This document shows positions 43,040-55,400 of a stretch of 64,000 nt of DNA, in pieces. Below the pieces are notes generated by a model. The model saw only the letters and a program-made list of their open reading frames with translations, did not search any database and was not told where the DNA came from. Source of the stretch: Amblyomma americanum (lineage: Eukaryota > Arthropoda > Arachnida > Ixodida > Ixodidae); contig NC_135497.1 in assembly GCF_052857255.1 (NCBI RefSeq), positions 111,674,880 to 111,738,879 of the forward strand. The letters are read 5' to 3'. Position 1 is the stretch's first letter. Each line of letters opens with the position of its first letter. The position numbers and the translations under genes are program-made.

Positions 43040-44737
43040 CACAAGACACAAGTCAGCTTAAACAAGTTGACTTCAAGACATCCTCTGTCAACTAAAACTA
43101 CCTCACAAGACCGCTTGGGCAACATGGCCACATATATGCAGCTTCAGTGCAATGTTAACACTTAAACAAGAGGGAACTAGCGGGTGACCGCCGAAAACAG
43201 AAAAGCTCACAATTCACACGTGACCAAAATGTGTGGTACACACATGCAAGACAGCACAGAGCAGGAATCTTTCTTGCCTCCAACATGCTATGCGTGATAC
43301 ACTGTCAGCCAGTGGACAGTGTATCACGTGGTCCAAGTGAATGGTATAAATTGTGCTGGTGTTTTTATGACGCAATAAAGAGTTGGTAGTCAGCGCCCGT
43401 CCTGTGTTTCGTGTGTCTCTTCGTCCTCGTTCCATTGCGCTGTGTCAATCTGTGTCGTAGAAAATATGAACCAACTAGCCCACACCAGAATCCTCTTAGC
43501 TCGTAAAGATATATTCTAGATGTGCAGTGGGTTGTTCCTCTCACCACAGCAGGCCAGTATGGCAACTCAAAGCATGTCTAGATGCACGCACTTGTTCAGT
43601 CTAAGGTCCCTCTACCTTTTAGAGGGTCCTTAGTTCAGTCTGGCACTGCTCACGCTCGCTTCAGCCCTCATCACTTCCTCTTCCAGCGGTGCGCCCTCTC
43701 TCCTCTCATGCCTTCTGTACCACGCCGCCACTGAATCGACCTCTCACGTTTTCTGAGATAGGACAATGTATGTAGCGGTGACTTAAGCGAACGAAAAAAG
43801 GTTCCCATATTAAACTGCACCAGCACGCATGTACTTGCAGGTATCCTGTGCCAGTGTCCCATTCGTGTGTTGCACTACACATCCGTACGCCACAGCAATT
43901 TGATCACCGAGATCAGCTTCAAAAGTAGTGCCTTGTATGAACTGGAGTGCACAAATCACACAGCTCACTTTCTGCATTACGATGCTGTAAATCAGAATAG
44001 TGATTGCTATTACTGAAAAATAACTTCGCGCCCCATTGGCAAAGTGACAACAAATGTGGCTGTACCATGGAGGAAAATTCCTCTCTTCCATGGTCCACAC
44101 TCAATAGCTGCCCAGGCCATCACACCTTTGCATGCTATACAGCCACGCGATGACTAGTTGCCTATCAGCGACACAGTACTGCATAACAGGCGGATGCACT
44201 ATTTCCAGTGGTACAAATTCTAGTTGTTTGGAGACTTTGAGACGTAGAAATCACTTTGCTATATGCCCATGAACTCTTCAAACATGACCATGAGCTGCTT
44301 GATGCACGCAGTACATGTTAAAGAACTCAGATAATCAGAATTAATTTGAAGCCCTTCACTACGAAGTCTTATAGCCGGTGTCCAGCTTCAGGGTGCTAAT
44401 GCCACACTCCCCAACACCACACATTCTGTGCAACACTCTGACATGTCAGGCCTGACGTATGACGCCGAGTAAAATGAAGGAAAACCTGCCAATTCGGCAC
44501 ATGCTAACCGTGTTTGTGTGTGCGTGCATGAATTTTGTACAGCAAAGATGAAAAATGCAAACTTTTGTTTTAAGCTACACAATGCAAAGACGCTGAGAAT
44601 GTGGGGCATGCAACTTTTATTTTCCACACAAGATTTGACAAAGCTATTGAGAAAAGTTGCACACACAAATACATTTTAAATCCCAAACACACTAGATGAA
44701 GCCAATGGCTTGGATGAATTGCACTGACAAGAGTTAG
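43040..44737. other. Unassigned DNA with two short hairpins
   Basis: No gene is recognised. A perfect 14-bp stem (CGTGATACACTGTC, 43293-43306, against 43315-43328) has an 8-nt loop. A second stem pairs CTAAGGTCCCTCTA (43601-43614) with the sequence ending at 43633 and is flanked by GTTCAGTCT on both sides. Confidence 0.5.
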
Positions 44738-46697
44738 ACAAATAAAATCACTAAAAAACAAAGAATACAGAAACCATGAATGGCCAATTACATTTACACT
44801 TGAATGTATGAAAAAAGAGTCTACACAGATTTTACTTGACTGTTCCTAATGAGCAAAGCCACCAACTCAGGCTAATGCTCTGCACCCTAGGTGCTCAAAA
44901 GTTATTAATAGCCAAATGGCATGTTAAAGAAAAGAGAACAAAATCACTAAGGCACAAAGAATACAGAAACCATGAATGGCCAATTACATTTACACTTGAA
45001 TGTATGAAAAAAGGGTCTACAGAGATTTTGCTTGACCGTTCCTAACGAGCAAAGCCACCAACTCAGGCTAATGCTCTGCATCAAAGGTGCTCAAAAGTTA
45101 ATAGCCAAATGGCATGTTAAAGAAAAGAGAACAAAATCACTAAGGCACAAAGAATACAGAAACCATGAATGGCCAATTACATTTACACCTGAATGTATGA
45201 AAAAAGGGTCTACAGAGATTTTACTTGACCGTTCCTAATGAGCAAAGCCACCAACTCAGGCTAATGCTCTGCACCAAAGGTGCTCAAAAGTTATTAATAG
45301 CCAAATGGCATGTTAAAGAAAAGAGAACAAAATCACCAAGGCACAAAGAATACAGAAACCATGAATGGCCAATTACATTTACACTTGAATGTATGAAAAA
45401 AGGGTCTACAGAGATTTTACTTGACCGTTCCTAATGAGCAAAGCCACCAACTCAGGCTAATGCTCTGCACCAAAGGTGCTCAAAAGTTATTAATAGCCAA
45501 ATGGCATGTTAAAGAAAAGAGAACAAAATCACTAAGGCACAAAGAATACAGAAACCATGAATGGCCAATTACATTTACACTTGAATGTATGAAAAAAGGG
45601 TCTACAGAGATTTTGCTTGACCGTTCCTAACGAGCAAAGCCACCAACTCAGGCTAATGCTCTGCATCAAAGGTGCTCAAAAGTTAATAGCCAAATGGCAT
45701 GTTAAAGAAAAGAGAACAAAATCACTAAGGCACAAAGAATACAGAAACCATGAATGGCCAATTACATTTACACCTGAATGTATGAAAAAAGGGTCTACAG
45801 AGATTTTACTTGACCGTTCCTAATGAGCAAAGCCACCAACTCAGGCTAATGCTCTGCACCAAAGGTGCTCAAAAGTTATTAATAGCCAAATGGCATGTTA
45901 AAGAAAAGAGAACAAAATCACCAAGGCACAAAGAATACAGAAACCATGAATGGCCAATTACATTTACACTTGAATGTATGAAAAAAGGGTCTACAGAGAT
46001 TTTACTTGACCGTTCCTAATGAGCAAAGCCACCAACTCAGGCTAATGCTCTGCACCAAAGGTGCTCAAAAGTTATTAATAGCCAAATGGCATGTTAAAGA
46101 AAAGAGAACAAAATCACTAAAGCACAAAGAATACAGAAACCATGAATGGCCAATTACATTTACACTTGAATGTATGAAAAAAGGGTCTACAGAGATTTTA
46201 CTTGACCGTTCCTAATGAGCAAAGCCACCAACTCAGGCTAATGCTCTGCACCAAAGGTGCTCAAAAGTTATTAATAGCCAAATGGCATGTTAAAGAAAAG
46301 AGAACAAAATCACTAAAGCACAAAGAATACAGAAACCATGAATGGCCAATTACATTTACACTTGAATGTATGAAAAAAGGGTCTACACAGATTTTACTTG
46401 ACCGTTCCTAATGAGCAAAGCCACCAACTCAGGCTAATGCTCTGCACCAAAGGTGCTCAAAAGTTATTAATAGCCAAATGGCATGTTAAAGAAAAGAGAA
46501 CAAAATCACTAAAGCACAAAGAATACAGAAACCATGAATGGCCAATTACATTTACACTTGAATGTATGAAAAAAGGGTCTACACAGATTTTACTTGGCCA
46601 TTCCTAATGAGCAAAGCCACCAACTCAGGCTAATGCCCTGCACCAAAGGCGCTCAAAAGTTATTAATAGCCAAATGGCATATTAAAGAAAAGAGAAC
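44738..46697. repeat. Tandem array of ten 193/196-bp units
   Basis: Ten head-to-tail units of 196 bp (three bases shorter in two of them) are nearly identical. Taking the same point in each, units start at 44836, 45032, 45225, 45421, 45617, 45810, 46006, 46202, 46398 and 46594. The first partial and last units are the most diverged. The 193-bp variant lacks one TTA in TTATTAATAG and occurs at 45032 and 45617. Each unit contains an open frame of about 69 codons beginning at TTG, not ATG, so it is not taken as a gene. The array lies downstream of DCAF11. Confidence 0.95.
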
Positions 46698-47320
46698 TAA
46701 CACAGTGAAACACTACAATAATGCATTTGCAACTTTGTTCATGGGGACAATCATGAAAGCGATTCTAGTTGCTGATTACACTGCTGGCTTAATACAAGCT
46801 GTCAACTTAAAGCACACAACTGCAGCATCTAACCTTGGTTTTCAACCAACAGTTATATCCCCCTCCATCACTTGTGAAAAAATATAGAAAACAGTAAGCC
46901 TAGCAGCAGCTAGCCACATGAAATGGAAGATGTTTCATCATAAGCAAAAGCATATTTTTCTAATGAAAACCAGTGGTGTAAAAATGACAACCAAAATACT
47001 ATACAAACTATATTGTCATTCAAAAATTTTAAACAAAAAACGACATCACAGTGAAAACTTGTACAAAGGCAATCTAGTGCACTGTGAGATGTTTTGGAAC
47101 TGAACAAATGTGATGTAAATTTTGCCAGAGTGAAAGAACCAACATATCCAAAAAATTTTAAATGCACATACTACCCTAGAAATTTTTGAAGCATCCCAAA
47201 TATTTAGTGAAATTTAACGACAGCACGTACCACATTTAATTTTCTAACAAGAAGAATCCCTCAAACAACTGTCACACTTCTAAGGCCTAGTAAGAAGAAA
47301 GTGTAGGCCACCACACTTGG
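46698..47320. other. Unassigned AT-rich DNA
   Basis: No gene or element ends recognised. Confidence 0.4.
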
Positions 47321-47455
47321 CTGCTGGCCCGAAAGACGCGGGCTCGATCCCGACCACGGCGGCCGAATTACGATGGAGGCGAAATTCGACAGCCCTTCAC
47401 TATGGCGTCCCTCATAGCCTCAATCACTTTGGGACGTTAAACCCCCATAAACCAA
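47321..47455 (+). mobile_element. SINE fragment with internal deletion, tail type B
   Basis: Starts within the head at GGCTGCTGGCCCGAAAGACG, keeps a B-box-like GGGCTCGATCCC and CGATGGAGGCGAAATTCGA, then jumps to the type-B tail (GCGTCCCTCATAGCCTCAAT, then GGGACGTTAAACCCCCATAA). The central GATGTCAGTGCACGTT body is missing. Confidence 0.75.
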
Positions 47456-47488
47456 ATCAATCATTAGTGGTTGAAACCTTTTTTTTTT

Positions 47489-48903
47489 CTTTCAAGTAGG
47501 CGTGTGTGAATATTCTAATCGAATATGTTTGATATTTGATTCGTATTCATATTCGAGAAATTGATATTCGAGAATTTCCGAATATTCGAAAATTCCCACA
47601 TACTCGCCAGCGATCGTATACTGCGCAGACTTTCATAAATTCAACCGTGGCAAAACCACAATATCTGGGCAAATTTGCCCAGATATTGACGTCGTGAGAA
47701 TTTCCGCAAGTGGGCTTTCCCACATATCACACGTGCAGCAAACAAGATGGCCGACGGCCCGCATCGAACAATCGCAAAGCGAAATCGCGTTTTTTTTTTG
47801 AAATCCTTCCGTAATACCTTACATATTTAATGCCCACATCCGAAGAATGCGTCCTGCCGCCTTCATAACTCTCCGAGCGTCACCTCCGCCATTACGTTTT
47901 GTAGACTACGCTATGCGGGAAAGCCTACTTGCGGAATGTCGCGGGACCTCCTGAAGGGGCGTGTCGAGTTGTCGCAAGAGGGAAAGCGATCCTGTAAAAA
48001 TCCCGCCTATTGCATGGTGCATTGTGACCCGCGCACCAGTTTAGTGGGCGTAACGGCTGACGTGACGACGATCGGAAGCCCCTGTCGCTAGGTCAAAAAA
48101 AAAAAAAAATAGCCTGGCCAAGTAGTCTCGGTTTCTGAGCTTCGCCGCTGCCCCGCGGCAACTGCAACTGTCGGCCCGCGCATTCGCCGGTAGTCCAATC
48201 CCAGCTCTGCGCGGCTTTCGAACGCCGATTGGCGCGTCGCAGGTTTCTTTTTCCTTTTTAGAAACCGTCTCGCCATTCCAACGCCAGCGTGTGTTCCCCG
48301 GCCCCTTGCTTGCATTTGTGTTGTTCTTCGAGCACACTAAACAGGCGGCTCGTAACGGGCTTACAGGTGTTAGCGCGATGAAGCCGCCTCATAAGGCCTT
48401 ACTGCGTCTTAGCATTTTCGGCAGGTTTTTTTTTTTAGGGGGGGGGGGGGGGAGGCACGGTTAACTTTATAAACTGAGGCCTTCGCATGAACCGGGCACT
48501 TCTTCCAGTCCCTTGAACTCCAAATGAATGAGGTGGTACTAGTCACTGTTATTTTTTGTTGCCAGTCTTGTCATTCTATGAATTTTGTTTTGCATGACCT
48601 CATTATAGTTTGGATACTGTTATGCTGTCAAATCAAGTAGTATACATTTCTGTGCACATCATGTTTTTTATATGGTACTGAGGCAGTCTAGATTTGTTTA
48701 TTTTAGTTGCAAAGACCATACACTATTTTGAAAAAAATAAATAAATAAAATAAGAGCAACAACATTTGCTTGTTTATCATTTTCTGAAATTTTTTTTGTA
48801 CTGAACAGATATTCGATTCGATATTCGAAGCCATTTTTTTTCTTCATATTCGTATTCGATTCGTATTCGAAAATCTAAATATTCACACACCCCTACTTTC
48901 AAG
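47489..48903. mobile_element. Non-autonomous hAT-type element with 8-bp target duplication
   Basis: A 1,399-bp element (47497-48895). The left end is TAGGCGTGTGTGAATATT and the right end, reverse-complemented, is TAGGGGTGTGTGAATATT. A perfect 8-bp duplication, CTTTCAAG, lies at 47489-47496 and 48896-48903. The inner ends are rich in ATTCGAATA motifs, a pattern common in hAT elements. The middle is GC-richer and has a 30-bp perfect palindrome at 47659-47688 and a 15-G run at 48438-48452. No transposase is found. It ends about 430 bp downstream of the DCAF11 stop codon. Confidence 0.9.
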
Positions 48904-49334
48904 GTGTGACAACAGGCCAGTGCAGCTGTTATAACCAATTTTTAAGATACAGCCTCCAACAAGGCCAAACAGGAAGTCATACACCTGTCAGAAAATAAGG
49001 CCCTCTTGACGCTGTGATGTTGACAGAAATTTAGATAGCTGTTCTAATAGAAAATGAAAAGCTGTGGTACTATGGCATGCCAATAACCTTGCAAGCCTTG
49101 CCATCACATGACATTTCTTTATGTTTATGTCCTTTAATATGAATAAACATCTGCAATGTTCAACATACACCCCAGTTCACATCCACATCTTACAGAAAGG
49201 GCAAGCAAATGTGCAAAACATCAGGTCCCAGTAAAAAAAAGGAAGATATCCTGACATAAGTGCATTTCGGTAAGGCATATGTTGGCTCCTTCAGTACAAG
49301 CTCTCCAACGTGTCGGCTGCAACAGGAACCGTCA

Positions 49335-49427
49335 TTACTCGTTATGTTCTTCCACGAGCTTCCCTTTTAATACCGGCTTACTCTCTGGCTCACTGTTGTA
49401 GACCCATTTGGTAACGGAACCGTCCCA
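49335..49427 (-). CDS. DCAF11: DCAF11 last coding exon
   Basis: A 93-bp exon of 30 codons plus TAA. The acceptor TGGTTTCAG is at 49428-49436. It opens with WDGSVTKW, finishing the WD40 strand begun in the previous exon, and ends KLVEEHNE. A possible minus-strand polyadenylation hexamer, ATTAAA, lies at 49133-49138, about 200 bp after the stop. A short 3' UTR would then end before the hAT-type element at 48903. Confidence 0.92.
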   Translation of the reverse strand, partial: WDGSVTKWVYNSEPESKPVLKGKLVEEHNE

Positions 49428-52400
49428 CTGAAACCAAAACCACCTTGATTAATGCATCATACAAAACAAACACACCACGACACTCGGTTGAATCGCTCAA
49501 TGTCCAGCCCATGCACAACTCTGAAGACAAAAGAAGCAAATATAATAAAAAACTACCAACATTTCAGTAGATAGTCGCAGAGTGATCAAACATTTTACAG
49601 GTACATTATGTTGTATTTCGAAAACTGAAAAGAAAACCCCCCTATGAAATGCCATTATTTATTTTGATAAACTACATGCAGGTTGCATCTTGAAAGTTTC
49701 CAAGTAAAGGACAAGCATCTTAAAACATGAGCCTGGAAAGATACAGGAACAAAAAGGAATAACATTACCTAATGAGGTGTCCACTATTTATAAACAGAGT
49801 AAAACAGATTTACACTAAGACACCAATTAGACTGCTAACAGTGCTTAGTGAACCACTAGCCAAGTCTGTAGCAATCCTAAAAATAATGACAACAGGAAGG
49901 TGAAAGCCAAAAAGCTATGCTTACGACCAGCCAAAAACCTTGAGTGGAGTGGCAACATTAACTGCTAATACAGTTATTAAAGAGATCTAGATCAATCACT
50001 GGGCAAGGAGGAAAAACAAGAGACCAGTACACTACTTCCCTCCCCTTGCAAGTGTATGTAGCAAGTGGCAGGCCCTGTTCAAGCTATGAAGACGTGACTA
50101 TAGAGTACTTCACAGTGCTTTAGCACCGGTGCAAGCAATATGAAAGGGAACAAATAGGAATGCGCTGATGCGGGCTGATTGCGCACCTGTGGCTGCTTCA
50201 CAGAATTGGAAGCACACCCAGTTGCACTTGCAACCAGCACAGAAACAATTTCAAGAGCAGTGCCTTCAATTAAAAAAAATTGCAACACATGCCAGATCAG
50301 CACTTTGGCCTGCACAGCTATCTAGCTTTCTGAAGATGGAAAAAAATAAAAGGGGGGGGGGGGGGAATATGCACACACGATGGAGCACGCCTCCAGTTTT
50401 TAGAACAGCTGCAAGTGTGTAATTGGCCCACATGAGCATGAATTTGCGTGTGTGGTTTTATATTACTTGCGTCTGTACATTTTGAGCATTCTGCACTCTG
50501 AAAATACCTACAGGTGCATATCAGTCTTCAGCTCAAGCACCGGTCAATGCCTTGACTGCACAAAACTGCTCTCAAGTTCTTCACTTTTACTGGCAAGATG
50601 GCCTCATCAAGGCAACATTACCTATTCAAGCCAATAAAAACACATCAAAGCTTCACCCCCCCCATAACCATCCTCCTAGCTTACTTTCAAAGCATGATAT
50701 GCTGTGCACTATAAAAGTGCAAGGAAGTTACTCAAACTGCATTACATCTCTGACAGGACTACAACCTCAGTCTGGCGAATGACCTTGTACCTTGGCATGA
50801 CACAGCTTTGGCACTGTGTCATGAATGGCCTGTTGAAATTTTTAAAAGCGTTAGCTCTTACTCATCACGTTTCGAGATTTCGTAGGGTCTGCTACCACCC
50901 TGAGATCACAGCGCCATCTATGGCAGCAACTAGAAAACAGCATATCTCTCATGGAGACTTGTAGCGTCATCTACAATAGCATTGTAGAAACAACCACCTG
51001 CCGCGTGCCAATGATGACGTTTCGGTGCAGCATGGTGGATAGGGGTGGGACTATGTGAGAATGACGTCAGGGGACGAAATGGCGGCATAGTTTCGGTTCC
51101 TCGAATCCAAGATGGCAGCCATTAAAATTGGTTGTGCCCTTCCCCCCTCACCCCCCAAAAGATATCCTACAACAGGAGGAAAACTGTCCCTTTACAGGAC
51201 CGCTATATGTATATACAATCGTCTGTCTGTCTGTTGTTGCCAGGAAGAAAGAAAAGGAAAGTGCACAGGCCTGCTCACTGGCTCAAGCTGAGCCACAATC
51301 GCTACCACGTGCAGATAGTAGGAGAGTTGAAAGATGGGATAGAAAGACAGGATAGTAAAGACGCGCTAAAGACAAGGCCAATCCCGGAGGTAGTGCAATA
51401 CCGGGCCAACCGGTGGCGGGAGTGAAGCATCCTTCAAACTCTCCGCCACACTTCCAAAAATAAGTCCAATTGGACCCGTAACAGATACTCCACGGGGTCT
51501 GGACATTCGCGCCTCCAAGATGTATATACAATCGTTCCACTATATATACAGGGACAACAAGGGGCACTCATCTGGGAATAGCTGTGTACTGAATTTGGTA
51601 GGCAAATAAAACCCTATGGGTTGTTGTACAGAAATAAAACCACAATTAAATAATAGGTAAATACTGTATGCATGGAATTACTAATTGAAGCGTTACCATA
51701 TTGCGCCGCAAGCCGAATTCTAGGCGCACCTTGGCACCCCAAACGAAGCAATTTCCATTTGGGACGTATCTTGAGGGGGTGTAACTGGACAATGGGCACG
51801 TTCTTCGATTTCTTCATCTAGTAAGCCAAACAGCTAACGCTCGTTACTTCAACATCTTCCAGACGGTGGCGGCCTTTTTTAACTACATGGGTCTTATACG
51901 TATTCTGCGATAATCATGTACGAGTACGAGTTCGAGTACGAGTTTTATGTGAGCGCACTTTGGCTCATCATTATCACCCTCATCTGGAGTAGCCTGCAAG
52001 ATAGATTAGCAGGCTAGCCTCTCTGGTGCTCATTAAAGAGTGCCTCCTCCTCATGAAACTGATAATCAGTACAATGTGGTGCAAGGAGATTACGTGAACT
52101 GAAGTGTGCAATACTGGTTGAAGGAACAGATAGACCAGCTTAATATTGATGCTTGTTTCATCACGTTACACGAGACTGGAAGCGGGCGGAGTGGGTGAGG
52201 GAACAAACACGGGTTAATAACATCCTAGTTGAAATCAAAGAGGAAGAAATGGGCTTGGGCAGGGCATGTAATTCGAAAGCAAGATAACCGCTGGTCCTTA
52301 AGGGTAACAGAGTGGGATCCAAGAGAAGGCAAGCATAGCAGGGGGCTGCAAGAAGTCAGATGGGCGGATGAGGTTAAGAAGTTTGCGGGGGTATTGCGGC

Positions 52401-55400
52401 CGCAGCTGGTAAAGGACAGGGTTAATTGGAGAGACATGGGAAAGGCCTTTGCCCTGCAGAGGGTGCAGTCAGGCTGATGGTGATGATGATGTTGCATGAC
52501 ATTTTATGACAGCAGCAGTTAACATAAGCAAATGCTAAGCTAAACCATGTGGGGTGAAAGTGTGTGCGGAGCCAAATAACTAACTTGTTATGAAATGAGC
52601 ACATAAGAAAACAAGGAAAAGAAAAAAAAGTCAGAAACTCCCCTTTCTTCACTTCACTCAAACGTGAATTTTCACACAGAGCTTTCCTTTTAGAGCTGTG
52701 CATGCTTTATTTGAAGTTAAGTTTGATTCCAACCTTAAGCCTTGTTGAAGTTAAGTTTGATTCCAATCTTAAGCAAGGAATCAAACAACTTCAACAAGGC
52801 TTAAGATTGGAATCAAACTTAACTTCAAATAAAGCATGCACAGCTCTAAAAGGAAAGCTCTGTGTGAAAATTCACGTTTGAGTGAAGTGAAGAAAGGGGA
52901 GTTTCTGACCCCAACATAATTAGCTCCAAGAAGCTCCTCAGCAGTTGCCACAAATGCCCCAAATCAATGCTTTCATCAGCAAGGCCACAAATACAGCAAC
53001 AAACATGCAAAGAAACAGTTTCATTTAGCATGGCTTGATCCCTATATACCATATTTACTCACATAATGAACCCACATTTTTTCCAGAAAAGTTGACATCA
53101 ATTTGGGGGAAGGGTTCACTACACGGGGGAAAAAAGTTTGTTAGATCTTTTTTTGTGACAGCCGAAAATTTCATATGCATTCACATGCCTGCTCATCCAT
53201 CTGTCCATCTTCAATGAAAGCACATGATCAGCCAAGTTCATGTCGCCAGTGTTCAGCATCGTTGGCATCATACTTGCTTTGCTGTATCATGGCGTGATCC
53301 GATGATTTTGTGGTAGTCAACAGTGCCGGCTAACCGTGGTGAGATCAAGTGAACATGCCGAACACCGGTCCTGAAGGTCGGGTGCACATTTTTTACGCGA
53401 AGTTAAACTCACAGGATGGTTGCAAGTGTTGTGGGAATCCGGGCTTCCCGCCGTTGCTTTTGCGCAGCTGTTGCCGGCATCCCGCGTTGTTCTCCTCTTT
53501 CCCTTTCGCCTGCCTCAGGCGACGGAGAGGCAGCTGGGTGACTAATCACTGTCATTTTGCCGCAGCTCTGCCCCGGCTTTCCAAGGGCCTTTGCCATTGG
53601 TGCCTTTTGGCGGGAATTCGGGACCCGCTTGGGCGGCCGTGCTACCGTCGGAGCGGAGCTCGGAGAGAGACTCCTCCGAGACAGCGTAAAGTGCGTACGC
53701 TACTGTCTGTCCGGGCCGGCCTTTGCCGTTTGAGCCAGTGCATACTCGAGCGTGCCAACACGGGTCTTTGACCTGCAGCGACTCGAGCCTGCCCAGGGGT
53801 CCAGCGACCTCCAACAGGCGCATCTTGCGCTAACTGCCCGCTCTCTTTCGCAGACGGCCCAACAGCCGACACGAGAGATCACAGCACTGCCGCAAGGACA
53901 ATCTCCTGCAGCGGTGTGCTTGCAGAGTACATTACTCTTGTCGCTCCGCGCGCGCAGTGGAGCCTTGCTCCTGGGGCGCCCCGAGGACAGGGTGACGAGT
54001 GTATGTATCGCTGGAGGACGGCGTGAATAAACGGCATGAATAAACGTCTCCTTTGTGAACTTGGAGGCCTCTGTCTTTGCGGCGAGTCGCTCTCCTCTCT
54101 GCGGAGGTTGAGTGCGCCGCAGCGGTGCCCCAGGGTGCGTGTGGTGACGGCTGATCGGGGCCCTTGGCTCGCGCAAAGCCCGAACCCGCGGTGGATAGTG
54201 GCCTGTGCTCACTGAGAAACTCACAACGGGCGCCCAACGTGCTAAGTCACTGGCTCTTATGCCTTTGATGGCACATTAGCCGAGCAGGTCGCTTTGACGA
54301 TCACGCTTGCACACCATGCCTGCCACCCCCCCGCGGGGCACTCGGCAGCTACGTGTCGGCTCCCTACGGAGTCGTAGCATCCTCTGATCTGTTGGCTCTG
54401 ATCCTTTGAATAGCCAAACACCGTGGTTGGCCACAGCCCCCACTAGGGCATATGGCGATACAACCCCCAACGTTGATCACGTAGCTCCCTTTGGAGCTGT
54501 ATCAGGAGCACCCTGCGGCGCACCCATCAATCACATGCCTCAGCTGTACAAGCTTTCCGCCCAGTGCGAAAGTGGTGCGTGTGACGCTGCTGCAACCTGC
54601 AGTCTTGCACAACAGCAGCCGTGCCCCCGCTAGCAGTCAATTCTGCTCTGGGAACGGTGAGGAGCTGGCCCGGCTCCCTGTGGAAACCGCGCCGCTCATA
54701 GAACTGGGAGCCTTGCCTCCTGCGTTCATGCAGCCCGCCCAAACCTCCTCTGAGGCTGGGGCGCAGTCGCTGCTAGAAAGTGCTGCCCAGATGATTCAGT
54801 CGCTGTCAGGGGCTCCTGAGGTGCTTTTGGCCACGACAAAGGTGTCTCAACCCGGGGTCAAGTTGCCGATGCCAACACATTGCGGGTATGATAACCTCCT
54901 CAGTGCCCGTGATTTCCTTGAGTCCCTCACCTATAACCAGAGAACTATGGGTCTCACTGATCAGGTTGTGCTCGCACACATCATCCCCGCAGCACTAATT
55001 GACATGGCAGCTAGGTGGCATCAGCTTGCCGGCCACCGGGCAGCGGCTCTCGAGGAGTTCTGTGCAGCATTCCTGCACGAGAGCTGGAGCTCCGTACACA
55101 GGCTCTGGATGAGTCACTCCTGTAGTACGTACGTGCGATGGAGAACCTTTTCTCAATCGCTGAGCCCAGAGCCTCGAACGAGGAACATGTGGAAAGGACG
55201 ATCAGGCAAGGCAAGCACATCCGACTTTTTCGGCATAGCTGCCCGGCGGCCGATTCCGAGATTTTTAGGAGCTGGCCGCGAAGGCAAAGCGCATTCAAGG
55301 CGACATTCTCGCCACGCGTGCCTATCGTCCGCCACCGCCGGCAAGCGAGGCCCTCGAGCCACGCTGCGCATGGAGAGGGGCCATGCCCCTACCCAACAGG

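Noticed and set aside
44836..46887. Ten tandem open frames of 68-97 codons, nearly identical
   Set aside because: Each begins at TTG, not ATG, they overlap each other, and their conservation is explained by recent tandem duplication of non-coding units.
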